From the NCBI RefSeq assembly GCF_009730915.1, contig NW_024086823.1:158501-222500 (forward strand): a stretch of 64,000 nt of DNA, given 5' to 3'. Source of the stretch: Dioscorea cayenensis subsp. rotundata (taxonomy: Eukaryota > Streptophyta > Magnoliopsida > Dioscoreales > Dioscoreaceae). The notes under the pieces are model-generated. The model was not told the origin of the DNA. It saw only the letters and a list, made by a program, of their open reading frames with translations, and ran no database searches. Of this stretch, positions 1 to 11,743 are shown one piece after another. The position numbers were made by a program, and so were the translations under genes. The first letter of the stretch is position 1; the number at the start of each line of letters is the position of its first letter.

Positions 1-939
1 TGATGGATTGTTCAAGCTTTTGATAGATGCGTTAAAATAAGCTACATCTATTGTAGAAGAAATCATCACATCATTGAGTTTTAAGCTCAAAATTCATTAG
101 ACTTGTGATATTTGGATATCAGGAACCATCAAGTGAGATTTTTCACAGAGATTTGTTTACTTTGTATCATCAAGAGGTTTGTTACATTTAAGCTCCCTTT
201 GTGCAGAGCATCCTCTTTTCCATTCCAAGGTTAGTTTTCTTCACTGCATTAAATCTCCAATAAAAGTATAAATAGAGCATGTTAATTTTGCATTAAAACA
301 CAATTAATTAATTATTGATTGCAATGGTTTGCACGTTGGTATATGTTAATAAACCATAAATGATTTTTCTTCAGTGAAACCCAAACTAAGTCTATGTTGC
401 TCAAAGAATTTGAAGACTAATGTTGACAAGTCAAAAGTGAAGACAGAGGCTAGAAACTTTCTTGTTATAATGTTCTTATCCAAAATTGAGTAAATAAATA
501 AATAATCAAAATCACCCATTTTATTATTTCTAACTTTTTTTTTTTCAATTTTTTTCCATTTCAAACTATTTTCTCATTAACTTTTGGAGTAAATCAATTA
601 TATTTTCATAAACTTTCTTTTCTCTTTTTAGAAAATAATGACTGAAATTTTTTAACCTTATACATAAATTTTTTATTTGTGATTTTCATAAATTTTTTTC
701 CCAAGTGTTTTTATTTGTGAATTATGTATATATATATATATATATAGTATAATTTTTTTTTTCATATTCTCATTGTTTGTTTAGTTAAGCATCACATTAT
801 TTTTGTAATTGTTTTGGGAGGCACTAACATTTTAATTTATGATCTTATAGTTGAAAATACATGTGAGTGTCTCATTTTTCTTTTGTTTATTAATTATATA
901 TATTTTTTGAAATGAATTATTTTTTTAATCTATAGAAAC
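1..939. other. AT-rich DNA without recognised gene
   Basis: I see no convincing coding sequence here. There is a (TA)n run at about 726-746 and several long T tracts. It lies directly upstream of the CACTA transposase start, so it may be the leader or sub-terminal part of that element. No terminal CACTA motif could be identified. Confidence 0.4.
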
Positions 940-1962
940 ATGGATAAGAGTTGGATGCATGCTAGAAAATGGTCATCTCAATATGTCGAAGGAGTGAAAA
1001 GTTTTATGAAATTTGTGGAAGAGAAATTGGGTAGTCACTGTGATATTCAATGCCCATGTATAGATTGCTTGAATGTGTATAAAAAAAACCAAGGTCAAGT
1101 GTATGAGCATTTATTGCTCAGAGGGATTGATACATTCTACACGATATGGATTCATCATGGAGAGCCATCTAACTATACATATGGAAGACATGGTGGTGAG
1201 AATGAAAATGATTTTGATGCCAGTGATATGTCTTACAATGATAGGGAAGAAGATGATGGTATCAATGACATGTTAGATGATTTTGGTAATTTTATTAATA
1301 ATTTGGAGAGTACAACTGACAACGGTGTTTTTGTCAACCACATAATAACAGAGGATGCATTTGGGAAACTATTAAAAGAAGCTCAACAACGCCTTTACCC
1401 TGAATGCTCCCAATTTTCACAATTGTCATTTATTGTGAAGTTGCTCCATTTAAAAGTTTATAATAAATGGGGCAATAAATTATTTGACATGTTACTTGAA
1501 TTGTTGAAAGTTGCTTTGCCTGAAGCCAATACACTACCTAGGTCGTATTATGATGCAAAAAATTTATTGCGAGACTTGGGTTTAGGGTATACATCTATTC
1601 ATGCATGCAAATATGATTGTACATTGTACTGGAAAGACACTGCAGATCGGGAAGATTGTCTTATTTGTGGCACAACAAGATGGAAAATCAATGATGGAAA
1701 AGGGAAGAAAATTCCCCACAAAGTGTTGAGATATTTTCCGGTCATACCAAGGTTGCAGAGATTATTTATGTCAAAGAAGACTGCTACTGATATGAGATGG
1801 CATAAAGAAAAACGCGTTAATAATGATACTATCATGCAACATCCAGCTGATTCAAAGGCTTGGAAGCACTTAGATGAGGAGTTCCCATGGTTTGCAGAAG
1901 ATTATCGAAATGTCCGTCTTGGGTTGGCAATAGATGGATTTAATCCATTTGGTAACATAAGC
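940..1962 (+). pseudogene. Truncated CACTA (En/Spm) TNP2-like transposase
   Basis: The reading frame opens with a transposase-associated domain of the Transpos_assoc type: MDKSWM at the start, a conserved pair of cysteine motifs (CPCIDC) near residue 37, and the FYTIWIHHGE block near residue 70. After an acidic linker (residues about 85-130) comes the N-terminal half of the TNP2 transposase family (Transposase_21), with ALPEANTLPRSYYDAK, DCLICGTTRWK and GLAIDGFNPFGNIS at about residues 188-342. TNP2 proteins cut and paste CACTA elements in the nucleus and are normally two to three times longer. Homology stops after NPFGNIS at about 1962, where unrelated repeat DNA begins; the frame then runs on to a chance stop at 2023-2025. 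The ATG fits the family start. I infer a dead 5' fragment whose 3' part was removed by insertion or deletion. Confidence 0.85.
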
Positions 1963-1973
1963 AAATGGATTAT

Positions 1974-3603
1974 TGTTGGAATTGGACTTAGGCAACCAAA
2001 CCTAGTGAGTGGGCCAAATATTTAACCGATTGGAGTGAGTGGGTCAATTAGAGAGTCAGATATTGGTTTATTGTATTTTTTTTGGGTTTAATTGTGATAT
2101 TTATATTTATTTTTATTATGATATATTGTTAGGTGTTGTTCAGTCTTGGGAGGGAGTTCCAGGTCTAGCAAGAAACCTAAGGGAAATCAGGTGAGTTGAT
2201 AGTGGCTATTATTTAAATTATTGGATAATTATTGTTATTATTTTGAAATAATTATTTAATGGCTAGTATTTTGGAAATGATGGTTTAATTATTTTATTTT
2301 ATTATGTTTAATTGCTTATACTGTTGAAATATACTTATATTTATTTTTATTTATTTGCCGTTGATTTGCCATGATGATCGTATTGATATACATGATTTTG
2401 TATAATTATATGTATTTTCAAATAGTGAAATACACGTAATATGATTTAATTATTTAGTTCATGTGTTTATTTTTGATGGTTACATGCTTTGATTTGGAAT
2501 GATTTGTGAAACCATATGAGCATATTAAAATGTTTTATCGGCATTGTTTGTGGAATTTGTTTTCATTCCTAGTATAGAAATGGTATTATGGATCTGGACT
2601 TTACTGGTTTATGTATTGTTATACTTTTGGCATTGGCTTTGTGGAAAATAATGTTTATTTCCGAGATGTGAATGCTAGTCCTGGATAAGGATCTTGTGAT
2701 ATGATTTATACCGATTGTATTATTGCTATGTCTATATGATGGTTTGGATGGTGACGGCGGGCTAAGGCCCGACTACTGCAGTAGTGGGTTCCCACGGGCC
2801 AGCCTTTAGAGGTGGCGTGGTGGACCTGAGTGTTGATTTGTCCAGATCAGGTGGGAGCGTAGAGCCCTGATTGGATGATACATCGGGATCCCGGGGTCAC
2901 CACATGGGACCGATGGACCAACGTCAAGGTTATGAAGACCTTGGCGGCTCCCAACCTAGTCGTGATGACGGCTAAGTCGGGGGGAGTTTTCGGGCTATGG
3001 ATTTGAGGATTGTTTTTATATTACTTGTTATTTTGAATTGTGATGAGGGGTGAAGCCCAGCTGTCACTCTTAGGAGAGCAGTCTCTCACAATAATTTGGA
3101 TTTTTGGAAAAATTGATTTTAATGTTGATTTGTGATGAAATTAAGTTTCAAAAGCTCTTTAAAGTTGTATTTTACCAAAATTTTGGTCTTTGTGAGAGTT
3201 TTGAAATTATTTGTTAAAATTGATCTTTATATGCTTTATGTACACTACATTTACTTATTTAAAATTATTGAGCCACTATTGACCAACTAAATGTGCTGTA
3301 GCTGCAGGAGCAGGACCCTAGATTGCCTTATCGAGTTTAGAGCTAGGCAAGGTTGAGTCCAAGACTGCAGTGGGTCCTTTTTTTCTTCCTATTTATTGAT
3401 GTCGTGATCTTGTAGCGGTTGTACCCGCAAATTAGAGTAATTATATTTGTTATATTTATGTATTTGAACCTGTAGTTGGTGTAAAAATATAAATTGTGAT
3501 TTGTAAGTCTGATTTGGTTTTTGAGGACATCAGTTTCCAGTTAAAAAAAAATTTTTAACTGATGGGTGCCATATTTACCTCGGTAGAAGGGGTGGGTGTG
3601 ACA
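1974..3603. repeat. LTR-like block with TG...CA ends, possible solo LTR
   Basis: The block begins TGTTGGAATTGG and ends GGGTGTGACA, so it has TG...CA ends, and it contains no open frame. It splits the CACTA transposase on the left from a copia tail on the right. The middle (2740-3000) is GC-rich against AT-rich flanks, as in many long plant LTRs. The five bases on each side (attat and gtaga) do not match, so a clean target duplication is not shown and the ends are provisional. An alternative is an unclassified non-coding repeat. Confidence 0.4.
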
Positions 3604-3930
3604 GTAGAGACCTAGTCAAAAATTAACCTATTGGGCACAACACATGAACGTACGGGAAAACTTGACAACAACCTCTTCTTATTGTCCAGAGAGTCTTCAG
3701 AGTATTCTTCTATAACTTTAACACACTCCCTTACTCAGAAGACCTTCACACCCATCGTATCTCTAAATTTCTCATGCTTGTCAACTGGTAGGGCCTTTGT
3801 AAGCACATCAGTAGTTTGATTGTCTGTATTGCAATGTATCAATTGGATAACTCTTTCACTAATCAGTCCCCCAATGAAATGGGATCTAGTATCAATGTGT
3901 CTAATTAGTCCTTCCATGTCGTGCAAATTA
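3604..3930 (-). mobile_element. Ty1/copia 3' end remnant (pol tail plus start of LTR)
   Basis: On the minus strand, 3930-3735 encodes the end of a copia polyprotein: HIDTRSHFIGGLI followed by DNQTTDVLTKALPVDKHEKF, the usual block behind RNase H. A purine-rich tract and TGTTAAAG at about 3724 mark the start of the 3' LTR, of which only about 120 bases remain before the LTR-like block at 3603. Everything upstream of the tail is missing, so this is a dead fragment. Confidence 0.8.
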
Positions 3931-3931
3931 C

Positions 3932-5052
3932 CAAATCCCCATCATAATTACTACTAATTATTTAATACTCTATTTAAAAATTAATTTGTAAATCACCATA
4001 ATTAAGATAATTTTATTTTGAGATAAAAATTATAATCATCACATTGTATGAAAAAACACATAAAAATTTTAAAAATAAAAAAATCTAAAGGGAGGTTAAT
4101 TACCATGATGCTGGGGGTTAAAAAAATATAAAACATAAAAAAAAATAAAAAATGTTGGAAGAGGGGTTTGTAACCCCGGGATCGTGGTTACTGACCCTGA
4201 TGTCGGTGTTAGTATCTCCAATAAAAATGTATTGTTTAATTACTTTTATTAATTATGATATAATAATTTATTACTATTCACATATTTTTATTATTTTAAA
4301 TATTTATTTTGAAAATATAAATTTTAAATATATTAGTTAATTATTGTATTAATTACATTTAAGATTTTATTAAATAAATATGTTTTAATGAAATATATAA
4401 TGCAAATAAATAAAAAGATGAATGAAATGATTGTGGGTCATATTTTATAGTATAATTATTATAGATGATAGTTTAGTAAATATTTCTTTTTGCTTTGTGC
4501 TAATTATCAAATCCCCACCGTAATTACTACTAATTATTTAATACCATATTTAAAAATTAAATTCCAAATAACCATAATTAAGATAATTTTATTTTGAGAT
4601 AAAAAATTATAATCATCACACTGTATGAAAAAACACATCAAAATTTTAAAAAAAAAAAAAATCTAAAGGGAGGTTAATTACCCCAATGCTGGGGTTAATA
4701 AAAAATAAAAAATCTTGGAGGAGGGGTTTGTAACACCTAGATCGGGTGTTACTAACCCCGTTGTCGGGGTTAGTATCTCCAATAAAAAATGTTTATTTAA
4801 TTAACTTTTATTAATCATGATATAATCATTTATTATTATTCACATATTTTTATTATTTTAAATATTTATTTTAAATATAAATTTTAAATATATTAGTGAA
4901 TTATTTTATTAATTATATTTAAGATTTATTAAATATATATATTTTAATGAAATATATAATGCAAATATTTAAAAAGATGAATGAAATAATTGTGGGTCAT
5001 ATTTTATAGTATAATTATTATAGAAGATAGTTTAGTAAATATTTCTTTTTTG
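3932..5052. repeat. Tandem duplication, about 576-bp unit
   Basis: Two copies lie head to tail: 3932 to about 4490 and 4508 to 5052. The landmark CAAATCCCC sits at 3932 and again at 4508, an offset of 576. Both copies hold the same order of AT-rich stretches around a short GC-rich core with ggggtta-type motifs (4095-4210 and 4670-4780). They differ by scattered substitutions and small indels, so the duplication is not recent. No coding potential is seen. Confidence 0.75.
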
Positions 5053-5479
5053 GTTTTCCGGTGAATGTTGGTGCTCAAATTGAAATATTCCCAAAGGTTA
5101 GTGCTCAACCAAGATAATTACCCGTTAAAAAGAAGACTCTTTCTTAGTGCTTGACCAAGAAAACCCAGTAAACAAGACCCTCTGGCATTTCTACAAACAC
5201 TTAAGTTTTTACTGGGCATTTCATCAAACACTTGTTTTTCTTTTCTTCTCATTTTTCAGTGAATCTAGTTCCAACAATCTTGTTATGTGAGTGATTCTTC
5301 ATGTTTTGATAGGATTTTTTGTCAGCACGGCTATTAATATTTTTTCATTGTTATATTGAATGGTTTTTTCATTAGAGAACTATATGATGATTTCTTTTGT
5401 GCTCTAAAACTTGATCTTGATTATGTTGAGGATTTGATTGAATATGGGCCACAGAAAGCGGGCATGGATGTCTAAGGGT
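5053..5479. other. No recognised gene
   Basis: This unique-looking AT-rich DNA lies between the tandem duplication and the Ulp1-type exon at 5480. There is an acceptor-like tract near 5250, but I cannot assign any coding sequence. Confidence 0.3.
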
Positions 5480-6256
5480 AGCGACCTTCATAGGAATGGA
5501 CCGACTTCGTCTGACTGACCCACATCACCATCCCCACGCCCTTCCCTCTCCGAACCAGCCAAGCAATCCCCACCCGCTTCCCCATCTGCACCTGCCGCGC
5601 CATCCCCACTCCCTCGCTCCTCCGCAACCAAGCCACTATCCCCACCCCCTTCCCCCTCCACACCCGATCCTTCATTCCAACTCCCTTCGCCCTCCGGACC
5701 CGCACCATCTTCCCCAATCTCCTCCCCCTCCGGACCCGCGCCACCATCCCCTGTCCCTTCCCACTCTGGACTGGTGTCATCTTGTCCATTTCCTTCCTGC
5801 TCTGAACCGGCGAAGCTATCTCCACCCGCTGTACCACCAGTCAATGTCGGCGAAAATGTCGATGTGGTCTCTACAATTGAATCACTAACATCCTTGAGAA
5901 ATGATCTGCCCCCTTCTTCAGATGAGAAGTTAGGAAACGTGGAGGACATCGACACTAACCCACCAACTCATAATGAAGTACCGAATGTGGAGGACATCCA
6001 CACTGACTCCCCGAATCCAAAACCGTCTCCGTCGACAGGTGCGAAACCATCAACTGACACTACTGATGAAGCGTCAGTTGTCATCCCAAAACCAATACCG
6101 GAGACGGCATCAATTGATGAACAGGCAGTGGTACCGACCAAACAAGTTACTAAGACTTTTAGGGTACCACGGAACAAACGTCCTACCAGATTTATGAGAT
6201 TAAATAAAGTCGAACAACTGACAATCAGCCACTTTCTAAACTGTCCGATGGACATG
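5480..6256 (+). pseudogene. MULE copy B: Ser/Pro-rich exon of the Ulp1-carrying gene
   Basis: This is the plus-strand counterpart of the minus-strand exon at 43380-44280 in copy D. The frame (reading SPSGPAPPSPVPS and similar, 5520-5790) is Ser/Pro/Ala-rich and built from 36-bp units. It is followed by an acidic linker shared with copy D (ESLTSLRND, PNVEDIHTDSP, IPKPIPETASI, then FMRLNKVE at about 6190-6210). A TGA at 5516-5518 breaks the frame at its start. The exon ends at an intact GT donor at 6256 (ACAT|GTAAGC); copy D has TT at the same place. The protease exon that should follow is absent. The exon has no function of its own; it is a remnant of the MULE passenger gene. Confidence 0.75.
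5530..5790 (+). repeat. 36-bp coding minisatellite (12-residue Ser/Pro units)
   Basis: CCGG landmarks at 5694 and 5730 are 36 bp apart, and the pattern continues on both sides. Each unit codes for about 12 residues of the form SPSGPAPSSPIP. The same array, better kept, is at 43906-44239. Confidence 0.65.
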
Positions 6257-7860
6257 TAAGCATCCTGTTTTTTACTTATATTAAATAAGAATTATTTAAT
6301 ATACGTATTACATTATAATAATTAAACTGAAATGACATTTTTGCAGCTATGTAATTAAATAAAATAGTTAATAAAAATATTTCATTATGGTAATTAAAGT
6401 GAAATGACACTTTTACTTGGTAAATATTTAATTAAATAAATTATTGATAGTGAAATGACAATTTTGCACCTAGTTAGATTCAATTAAATAATAATCATTA
6501 ATTTAATAACTAATTATAATAATTAAAATAATTATATTGAACATAAATTGAGTATTTTAAATATTATAATAATGAAAATAAATAATAATTAACAAGAATT
6601 GTTTAATATACCTATTACATTATAATAATTAAAGTTAAATAACATTTTTGCCCCAACATAGATTTAATTAAATAAAATAGTTAATAAAGTATTTAAATAT
6701 GGTAATTAAAGTGACATGACACTTTTACTCAGTAGATATTATTTTAAATAAAATCATTAATTTAAAAAATTAAAACAAATTTGCTATCTTCCAAATAAAT
6801 TAAATAGGATGATTAAAATAAATTATTTAATTGGTTAATGGTAAAAGAAAATTATTTATTCTAATAATAATTACGAAGACTAGATATTTGTTTATATGTA
6901 ATTATCTTATATATTAACTAATATAATTTGGATTTAATTCAAGTTTGTTGTCATGAATTTTGTGTAAAATAAGGTTAAATGAGTTGTGTCGTGTTATACG
7001 ACCCAATTACATATTAAGTGGGTTAAACAGGTTAAACGGGTCAACCCGTGTTACACGCTTTCATATATGGGTCATGTATGTGTTTAAAGAGCTAGACACG
7101 CATCATTATTTTTTACATAAATTTCAAATTTAAACTTTAAAAATCCTTAAATTCTTAAAAGAGAAAAACCTAATTCTGAATCTCAGATTGTTGCGTGCTC
7201 AGTTAGGGACCACACCCTATTTATAAGAAATCTTTATGGGGCTAATTACAAGTCTGCCCATCATAGACTTGACAATTTTGCCCCCAGGAATTCTACACAA
7301 CATATGATTAGTATATAAATCCACACATTTAAAATTAGATAATTAGGACTCTATTAAAACTTTAATTAGATCACCACAATTGGGTCCATTCAAAATTAAA
7401 TATGATAAGATATACACAATTATAAATATTATTTGTGTACGTCTACACAACTTGTGTCCATATATCCTTATATCCCTATATGATGTGTGGTCCACATCCC
7501 AACATTTTTTTGTAGTTTAATTGATCCTAGAACCCTAGCTCAGCTTGTTTTTCTCATCTATTTCTACTGGTTGATCTGATTATAGAGGAATACCTTTGAC
7601 AAATTTGTCACCATTATTTGAGACTTGAGAATTACCACATCTTTATATTCTTTTGCTCGATCAACCTCTTAGTGTTGTATGGGTTTAGTTGATTCACACA
7701 GTTGAGAGAAATAACTTCACATATTTTTCCTTTGTTTTTGGGATTTTGAAATTTAAGGAAGTGATGCTCCATCAGTAACAATCTAAAAGCCATTCATATC
7801 CAAACGGAGTCATTCTTGAAAAGCAATGAAAGTTGAGCATAAGAATTCTCTTATTCAATT
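6257..7860. other. AT-rich non-coding stretch
   Basis: No gene is recognised. From 6310 to 6740 there are loose repeats of a motif like AAAGTGAAATGACA. They fall where the intron after the Ulp1-type exon would be, but they do not match the copy D intron. 7005-7085 has the gggtcaacccgtgttacac type of short inverted motif often seen in plant hAT-like MITEs, though its ends could not be placed. Confidence 0.35.
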
Positions 7861-7863
7861 ATA

Positions 7864-8641
7864 TTGGATTCCTTCGAGGTTGCTCACTCGCATACACTTA
7901 GTGAAGGATTTTCTTATGTCTATGATCATAAGATTGAAAACAAGCCAGTCACTGATACTAGTACCAGGAAGAATCCCATTCATCAAAGCACAGAAAATGT
8001 CTTAAGGTCACCAAAGATGCCTCCAGCAAGGCCTGGCAATGATGGAGGAACTGAAACCTTGGAGCAATCTGAGCATGGAGTATATGTTACTCTTGTTTCC
8101 TGATGGAACTAAATATTTAAAAGGGTCCATTTTAGTTACGCTCCAACTTACATTCCACAGCAAAGATATGCTCTAGCTATCTGAATACTATTTATTTATA
8201 CTCTTGCAAAACCTCAGCGCCATATATATACATTCTTGAAAATTTTGTAATTGCTCATATTCCCCTCTAAAATCAAAGATTGTTTCACATATACCTACCA
8301 TTTTGCATATAATATTCTTGTTCATATGCAATTACGAATTTTGCAAGGTTACATAGTATCAAAAGGTATACCTTAGTGAACGTCACAAGACCATATCATT
8401 CAATGCCTATGATTTTTTATTTTTTCTTTTCATATATCTTAACCTATTTTTATCTGTATGTTTGTTTATGGATGTGTAACAGAGAAGGTTTGGTGAGCAA
8501 CAAGTTGAAGATTGGTGGAACAAAAACAAAGAGAGGGTTATTGAAAAATACATCCGTCAGAATCCAGGCACTTCTTCCACAAGCCCCACAGTACAACCTC
8601 CTGTTGATGAAGAAGATGCTGCTTTATCTTCCAAATCTTAA
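7864..8641 (+). pseudogene. C-terminal BRX-domain fragment, BRX or RCC1-FYVE-BRX (PRAF) type, broken
   Basis: Exon 1 (7864 to about 8134) codes for a linker and the start of a BRX domain: EQSEHGVYVTLVS, then in shifted frames PDGTKYLK and RVHFS. Exon 2 begins after AG at 8482 and reads RRFGEQQVEDWW and NKNKERVIEKYIRQNP, ending at TAA 8639-8641. BRX domains mediate protein contacts in plant growth regulators (BREVIS RADIX) and close the C-terminus of PRAF proteins. The spacing and the DGTKYLKRV wording favour the PRAF class. Two frameshifts around PDGTKYLK, between 8100 and 8125, and the lack of any upstream RCC1, FYVE or PH domain make it a pseudogene or captured fragment. The 5' boundary is arbitrary, since no ATG is seen. 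Confidence 0.75.
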
Positions 8642-9091
8642 TCTCTATTTCCTCCTCTTTTTTCTTAAAACTTGTGCTTCATCTACAATGCCAGTTTTGA
8701 AGAGGAAAAACTGATACCATGTTGCTGATCATGTAAGGGTTTTCTTTTTCTTTTTCATTTTCTTTTCATTTTTTATTTATTTTTGACACAAAGTATAGTC
8801 AAGATGTAATTTTTGGTAATTCTATAAAGATGTAGACATTTATCTTTGAGTTTAAAATAATTGTGTTTGTTTTAACATTCTTGGCAATGACAAAGAATAT
8901 GATAATTTAATTTAATTTATTTAATTATAATTATATTATATTATATTATAATTATAAATATTTAATATTATTATAATATTTTATTTACGTTTTGGCTGAA
9001 AATTTGTAATATGAGATATAGTCAAAATTTGTTATAGTTAAATTAAAATAAGATAGGATATTATTATTATTATTAATTTTATAATTTGACC
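8642..9091. other. AT-rich spacer
   Basis: This stretch may be the former 3' UTR of the BRX fragment followed by strongly AT-rich DNA (8900-9080). No gene is seen. Confidence 0.3.
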
Positions 9092-9222
9092 CTCTCCAAA
9101 ATAGCATTGTCTAACCCTCTCAACCCTCATAGTCAAAATAGTCAAAATAGCATTGTCTAACCGCTACCTCTCGACTCACACTCTCAACAATCTCCAAAAT
9201 AGCATTGTCCAACCCTCATGGT
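9092..9222. repeat. Short direct repeats (CAAAATAGCATTGTC)
   Basis: CAAAATAGCATTGTC followed by (T/C)AACC occurs three times within 130 bp, near 9097, 9146 and 9192. The last copy runs straight into the LINE reverse transcriptase remnant. This could be the end of a small non-autonomous element. Confidence 0.55.
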
Positions 9223-10405
9223 GATCCTATCTCTTTCTATCTCTTTATTTTGATTTCCCAAACCCTCACTACTATACTTAATTTCGGGTTACATAATAAT
9301 TTGATTCCTGGTTTTAATCCTAGTTTAAGTAATAATTTCAACCACCTTATGCACACTGATGATTTAATTATTGTTTCTCAAGCCTCTCGTAGGGCCACCA
9401 GAAATATTCAACTTTGCATGACTATCTATTCTAAATTGACGGGGCAATGTCCAAACTATACTAAATCTCAAATTCTGTTCCTTTCGTGGTTTAACAAACA
9501 TGTTATCAAAAGCATTTGTTCTATTTTAAACCTCAACCAAGCTTTTTTCCCCTTTTAAGTACCTTCGTGTTTTAATCTCTCCCAAACGTCTTAATGTTCA
9601 TGTCTTTCAGTCAATGGTTGAAAAGGTTAAGCGTATCACTTCCAAATAGGTTAATTTTCATCTTTCCAATGCTGCTAAAAAGATCCTTATTTACTCTATC
9701 TTTTGTCTATCCCTGTCTATACCTTCTTAGTCTATCCTCTAACTGATTCCATTCTCTCTGATATATCTAAAGTTGTTACAAAATTCTTTTGGAGTAGGAA
9801 TGGTAATAGAAAGGGCATCCATAACGTGAGTTGGAAATCTTTATTGACAGGTAAGTCTGAGGGGGGCTTGGGTATCAAAGATCTTACTCTTGCCAAACAT
9901 TCGCTCATGGCCAAACACATTTTCAAATATTTGAATAATGAAAATACTCTTTGGGTTGATATTTTAAATGTTAAATATGGGAGAATTAATTTCTAGCATG
10001 GCAACATCCCTACTAAATGTTCTTGGTTCTTTCGAGGTTTATGTTATTCAGCAGATTTCATTAAGCATCATTGTAAAATTACTTCTGTGAATCCTGATAT
10101 TACCTCTTTCCTCTGGGATCCTTGGATTTATGATATTCTTGTTGCTCTCAAGCCCACATACATTAATATGAATGTTGATCTTGCTTATATTAATATCACT
10201 GATTTGGTTTTGGGCGATCATTGGTATCATAATGAACTTTCCACTATTTTTAGAGACTTGTCAGATAATTTTACTTACAATTTAATCACAATTGAGCATG
10301 ACTCCAACAATCACTAGGTTTGGTTGCCTATGTCCAATTCCAACATAATCTCTTCAGCTGTTTATCATCATTTTAATAAACAATCTCTCTTTTCTAATTT
10401 AGGTG
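9205..10405 (+). pseudogene. LINE (L1-type) reverse transcriptase remnant, 3' half
   Basis: Frames read GDPISFYLFILISQ (from about 9218), MHTDDLIIVSQ (the YADD catalytic block, here HTDD) and LTGQCPNYTKSQI. Then come YPLTDSILSDI, KFFWSRN, KIHNVSWKSL-like and GGLGIKDLTLAKHSLMAKH (9703-9996), and last a weak zf-RVT-like tail with VWLPMSNSN (about 10318). This is the usual order of plant L1 ORF2 after the palm domain. Several stops and frame changes (near 9557, 9648 and 9994) and the missing 5' half make it dead. LINEs copy themselves by target-primed reverse transcription and are often 5'-truncated like this. Confidence 0.85.
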
Positions 10406-10955
10406 AGATATGTGATATTAAATATTCACATCTCAAGATCAGCTGAGAGCACGAATCTCAAGACGATCTAAAATATTCAGATCTCAGGATTAGCCCAGAG
10501 CACAGATCTCGAGGCGATCTAAATATTCAAGTCTCAGGATTAGCCGAGAGCATCATTTTGGAAGCGATCTTAAATATTCAAAATCCAAAGATCAGTATAT
10601 ATCGAGGTGATCTTAAATATTCAAATCACAAGATCAGCTAAGAGCACAAATTCGAGGTGTTATAAAATATTCAAATCTCAAGATCAAGCAAGAGCATACA
10701 TCTCGAGGCAATTTTAAATATTCAAATATCACAATCAGCCAATAGCACAAATCTCGAAATGCTCTAAATATTCAAATCCCAACATCAATCAAGGGCACAT
10801 ATCTCGAGGTGTTCTAAAATATTATTATCTGAGAACACAGATCTTGAGACGATCTAAAATATTTAAATCTCAGGATCATCCAAGTACACAGATCTCGAGG
10901 CGATTTAAAATACTTAAATTTCAAGATTAGCCAAGAGCACAAATCACGAGACATA
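10405..10955. repeat. 51-bp minisatellite, about 11 units
   Basis: AAATATTCA-type landmarks fall at 10420, 10471, 10521, 10572, 10615, 10665, 10716, 10766, 10817, 10857 and 10908. The period is 50-51 bp with two shortened units. Each unit holds CTCAAGATCAGC, AGAGCACA and CTCGAGGCGATCT-type blocks. It follows directly on the LINE tail. Confidence 0.85.
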
Positions 10956-11325
10956 TATATAATTATTATAAAAAATATAATAAAGGAAATAAAATCAAGT
11001 CAGATAAAAAAAATAAATATAATAAAACAAAATCAAATCAAATTCGATAAAAATAATAATAATAAAACCTTTAATAAAATAATCTGATAAAAATAAAATA
11101 TATATAAAAAATCAAATCAAAATAAGATAAATATAATATAAATATATAATATATATTTATAATAAAAATAATAAAAAGATGTGGGGGTGTGGGTCGTGGT
11201 CGCCCCATGATCAACCAAAAATAAATAAATAAAATAATGATAATAATAACGAATAAAAAAATATTATTAAAAAATACGTAATAATAATAAAGAAAAATAG
11301 AAAAAAGTAAAAAAAATTATAATAA
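10956..11325. other. Very AT-rich spacer
   Basis: Low-complexity A/T DNA with one GC-rich island at 11178-11216 (gtgggtcgtggtcgcccc), echoed at about 11870-11910. No gene is seen. Confidence 0.3.
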
Positions 11326-11334
11326 TAAAAAATA

Positions 11335-11734
11335 GTGGTAATGAAGAAATAGTCCCTCTAAAGTTAAGGTATTCATAAAAACCCCCGTGACTTTGAGTAT
11401 TCGCATAGGGTCCTTTTTTCTGACAAGTTACTTTTCAGAGCTTTTTGACATAAAGGTGGTTGATTTTGACATAAAAGTAGCTGATGTTGACAGAATTACC
11501 TCTCATGTTTTTAAGTGAAAACCCATAATCTTAAGCTAAACCTAAAAATCTTAAGCGGAAACCCATAATTTTAAGCGGGAAGTACATGTTGTAAGATTGA
11601 ATAAACTAATAGAGTAACATGCATTAAATGAAAAATAAACTATCAGAAAAAGGAGGGACTGTCTAACAAATTCAAATGTCTGAGGTCTGTCTGGGATGTT
11701 TTGAAACTTTGAAGGAGTTATAATTAATTTTCCC
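11335..11734. mobile_element. 400-bp non-autonomous MULE with 9-bp TSD
   Basis: TAAAAAATA occurs at 11326-11334 and again at 11735-11743 as a perfect 9-bp target duplication, the Mutator length. The element begins GTGGTAATGAAG and ends AATTTTCCC. Its ends match the family of copies A, C and D: the left end shares GTCCCTCTAAAGTT with copy A and D right-type ends, and the reversed right end shares CAAAGTTTCAAAAC and CATTTGAATTTG with the left end of copy D. Inside, TTAAG recurs at 11511, 11531, 11551 and 11571, exactly 20 bp apart. It has no coding sequence and must be moved by a transposase supplied elsewhere. Confidence 0.85.
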
Positions 11735-11743
11735 TAAAAAATA

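Noticed and set aside
1974..3603. Certain solo LTR
   Set aside because: TG...CA ends are present but the flanking five bases do not match, so I do not claim a verified solo LTR.
5472..5955. Long open frames on the minus strand over the Ser/Pro repeat (Gly/Arg-rich)
   Set aside because: They are antisense shadows of the 36-bp coding repeat; the homologous exon in copy D is read in the other sense with a conserved linker.
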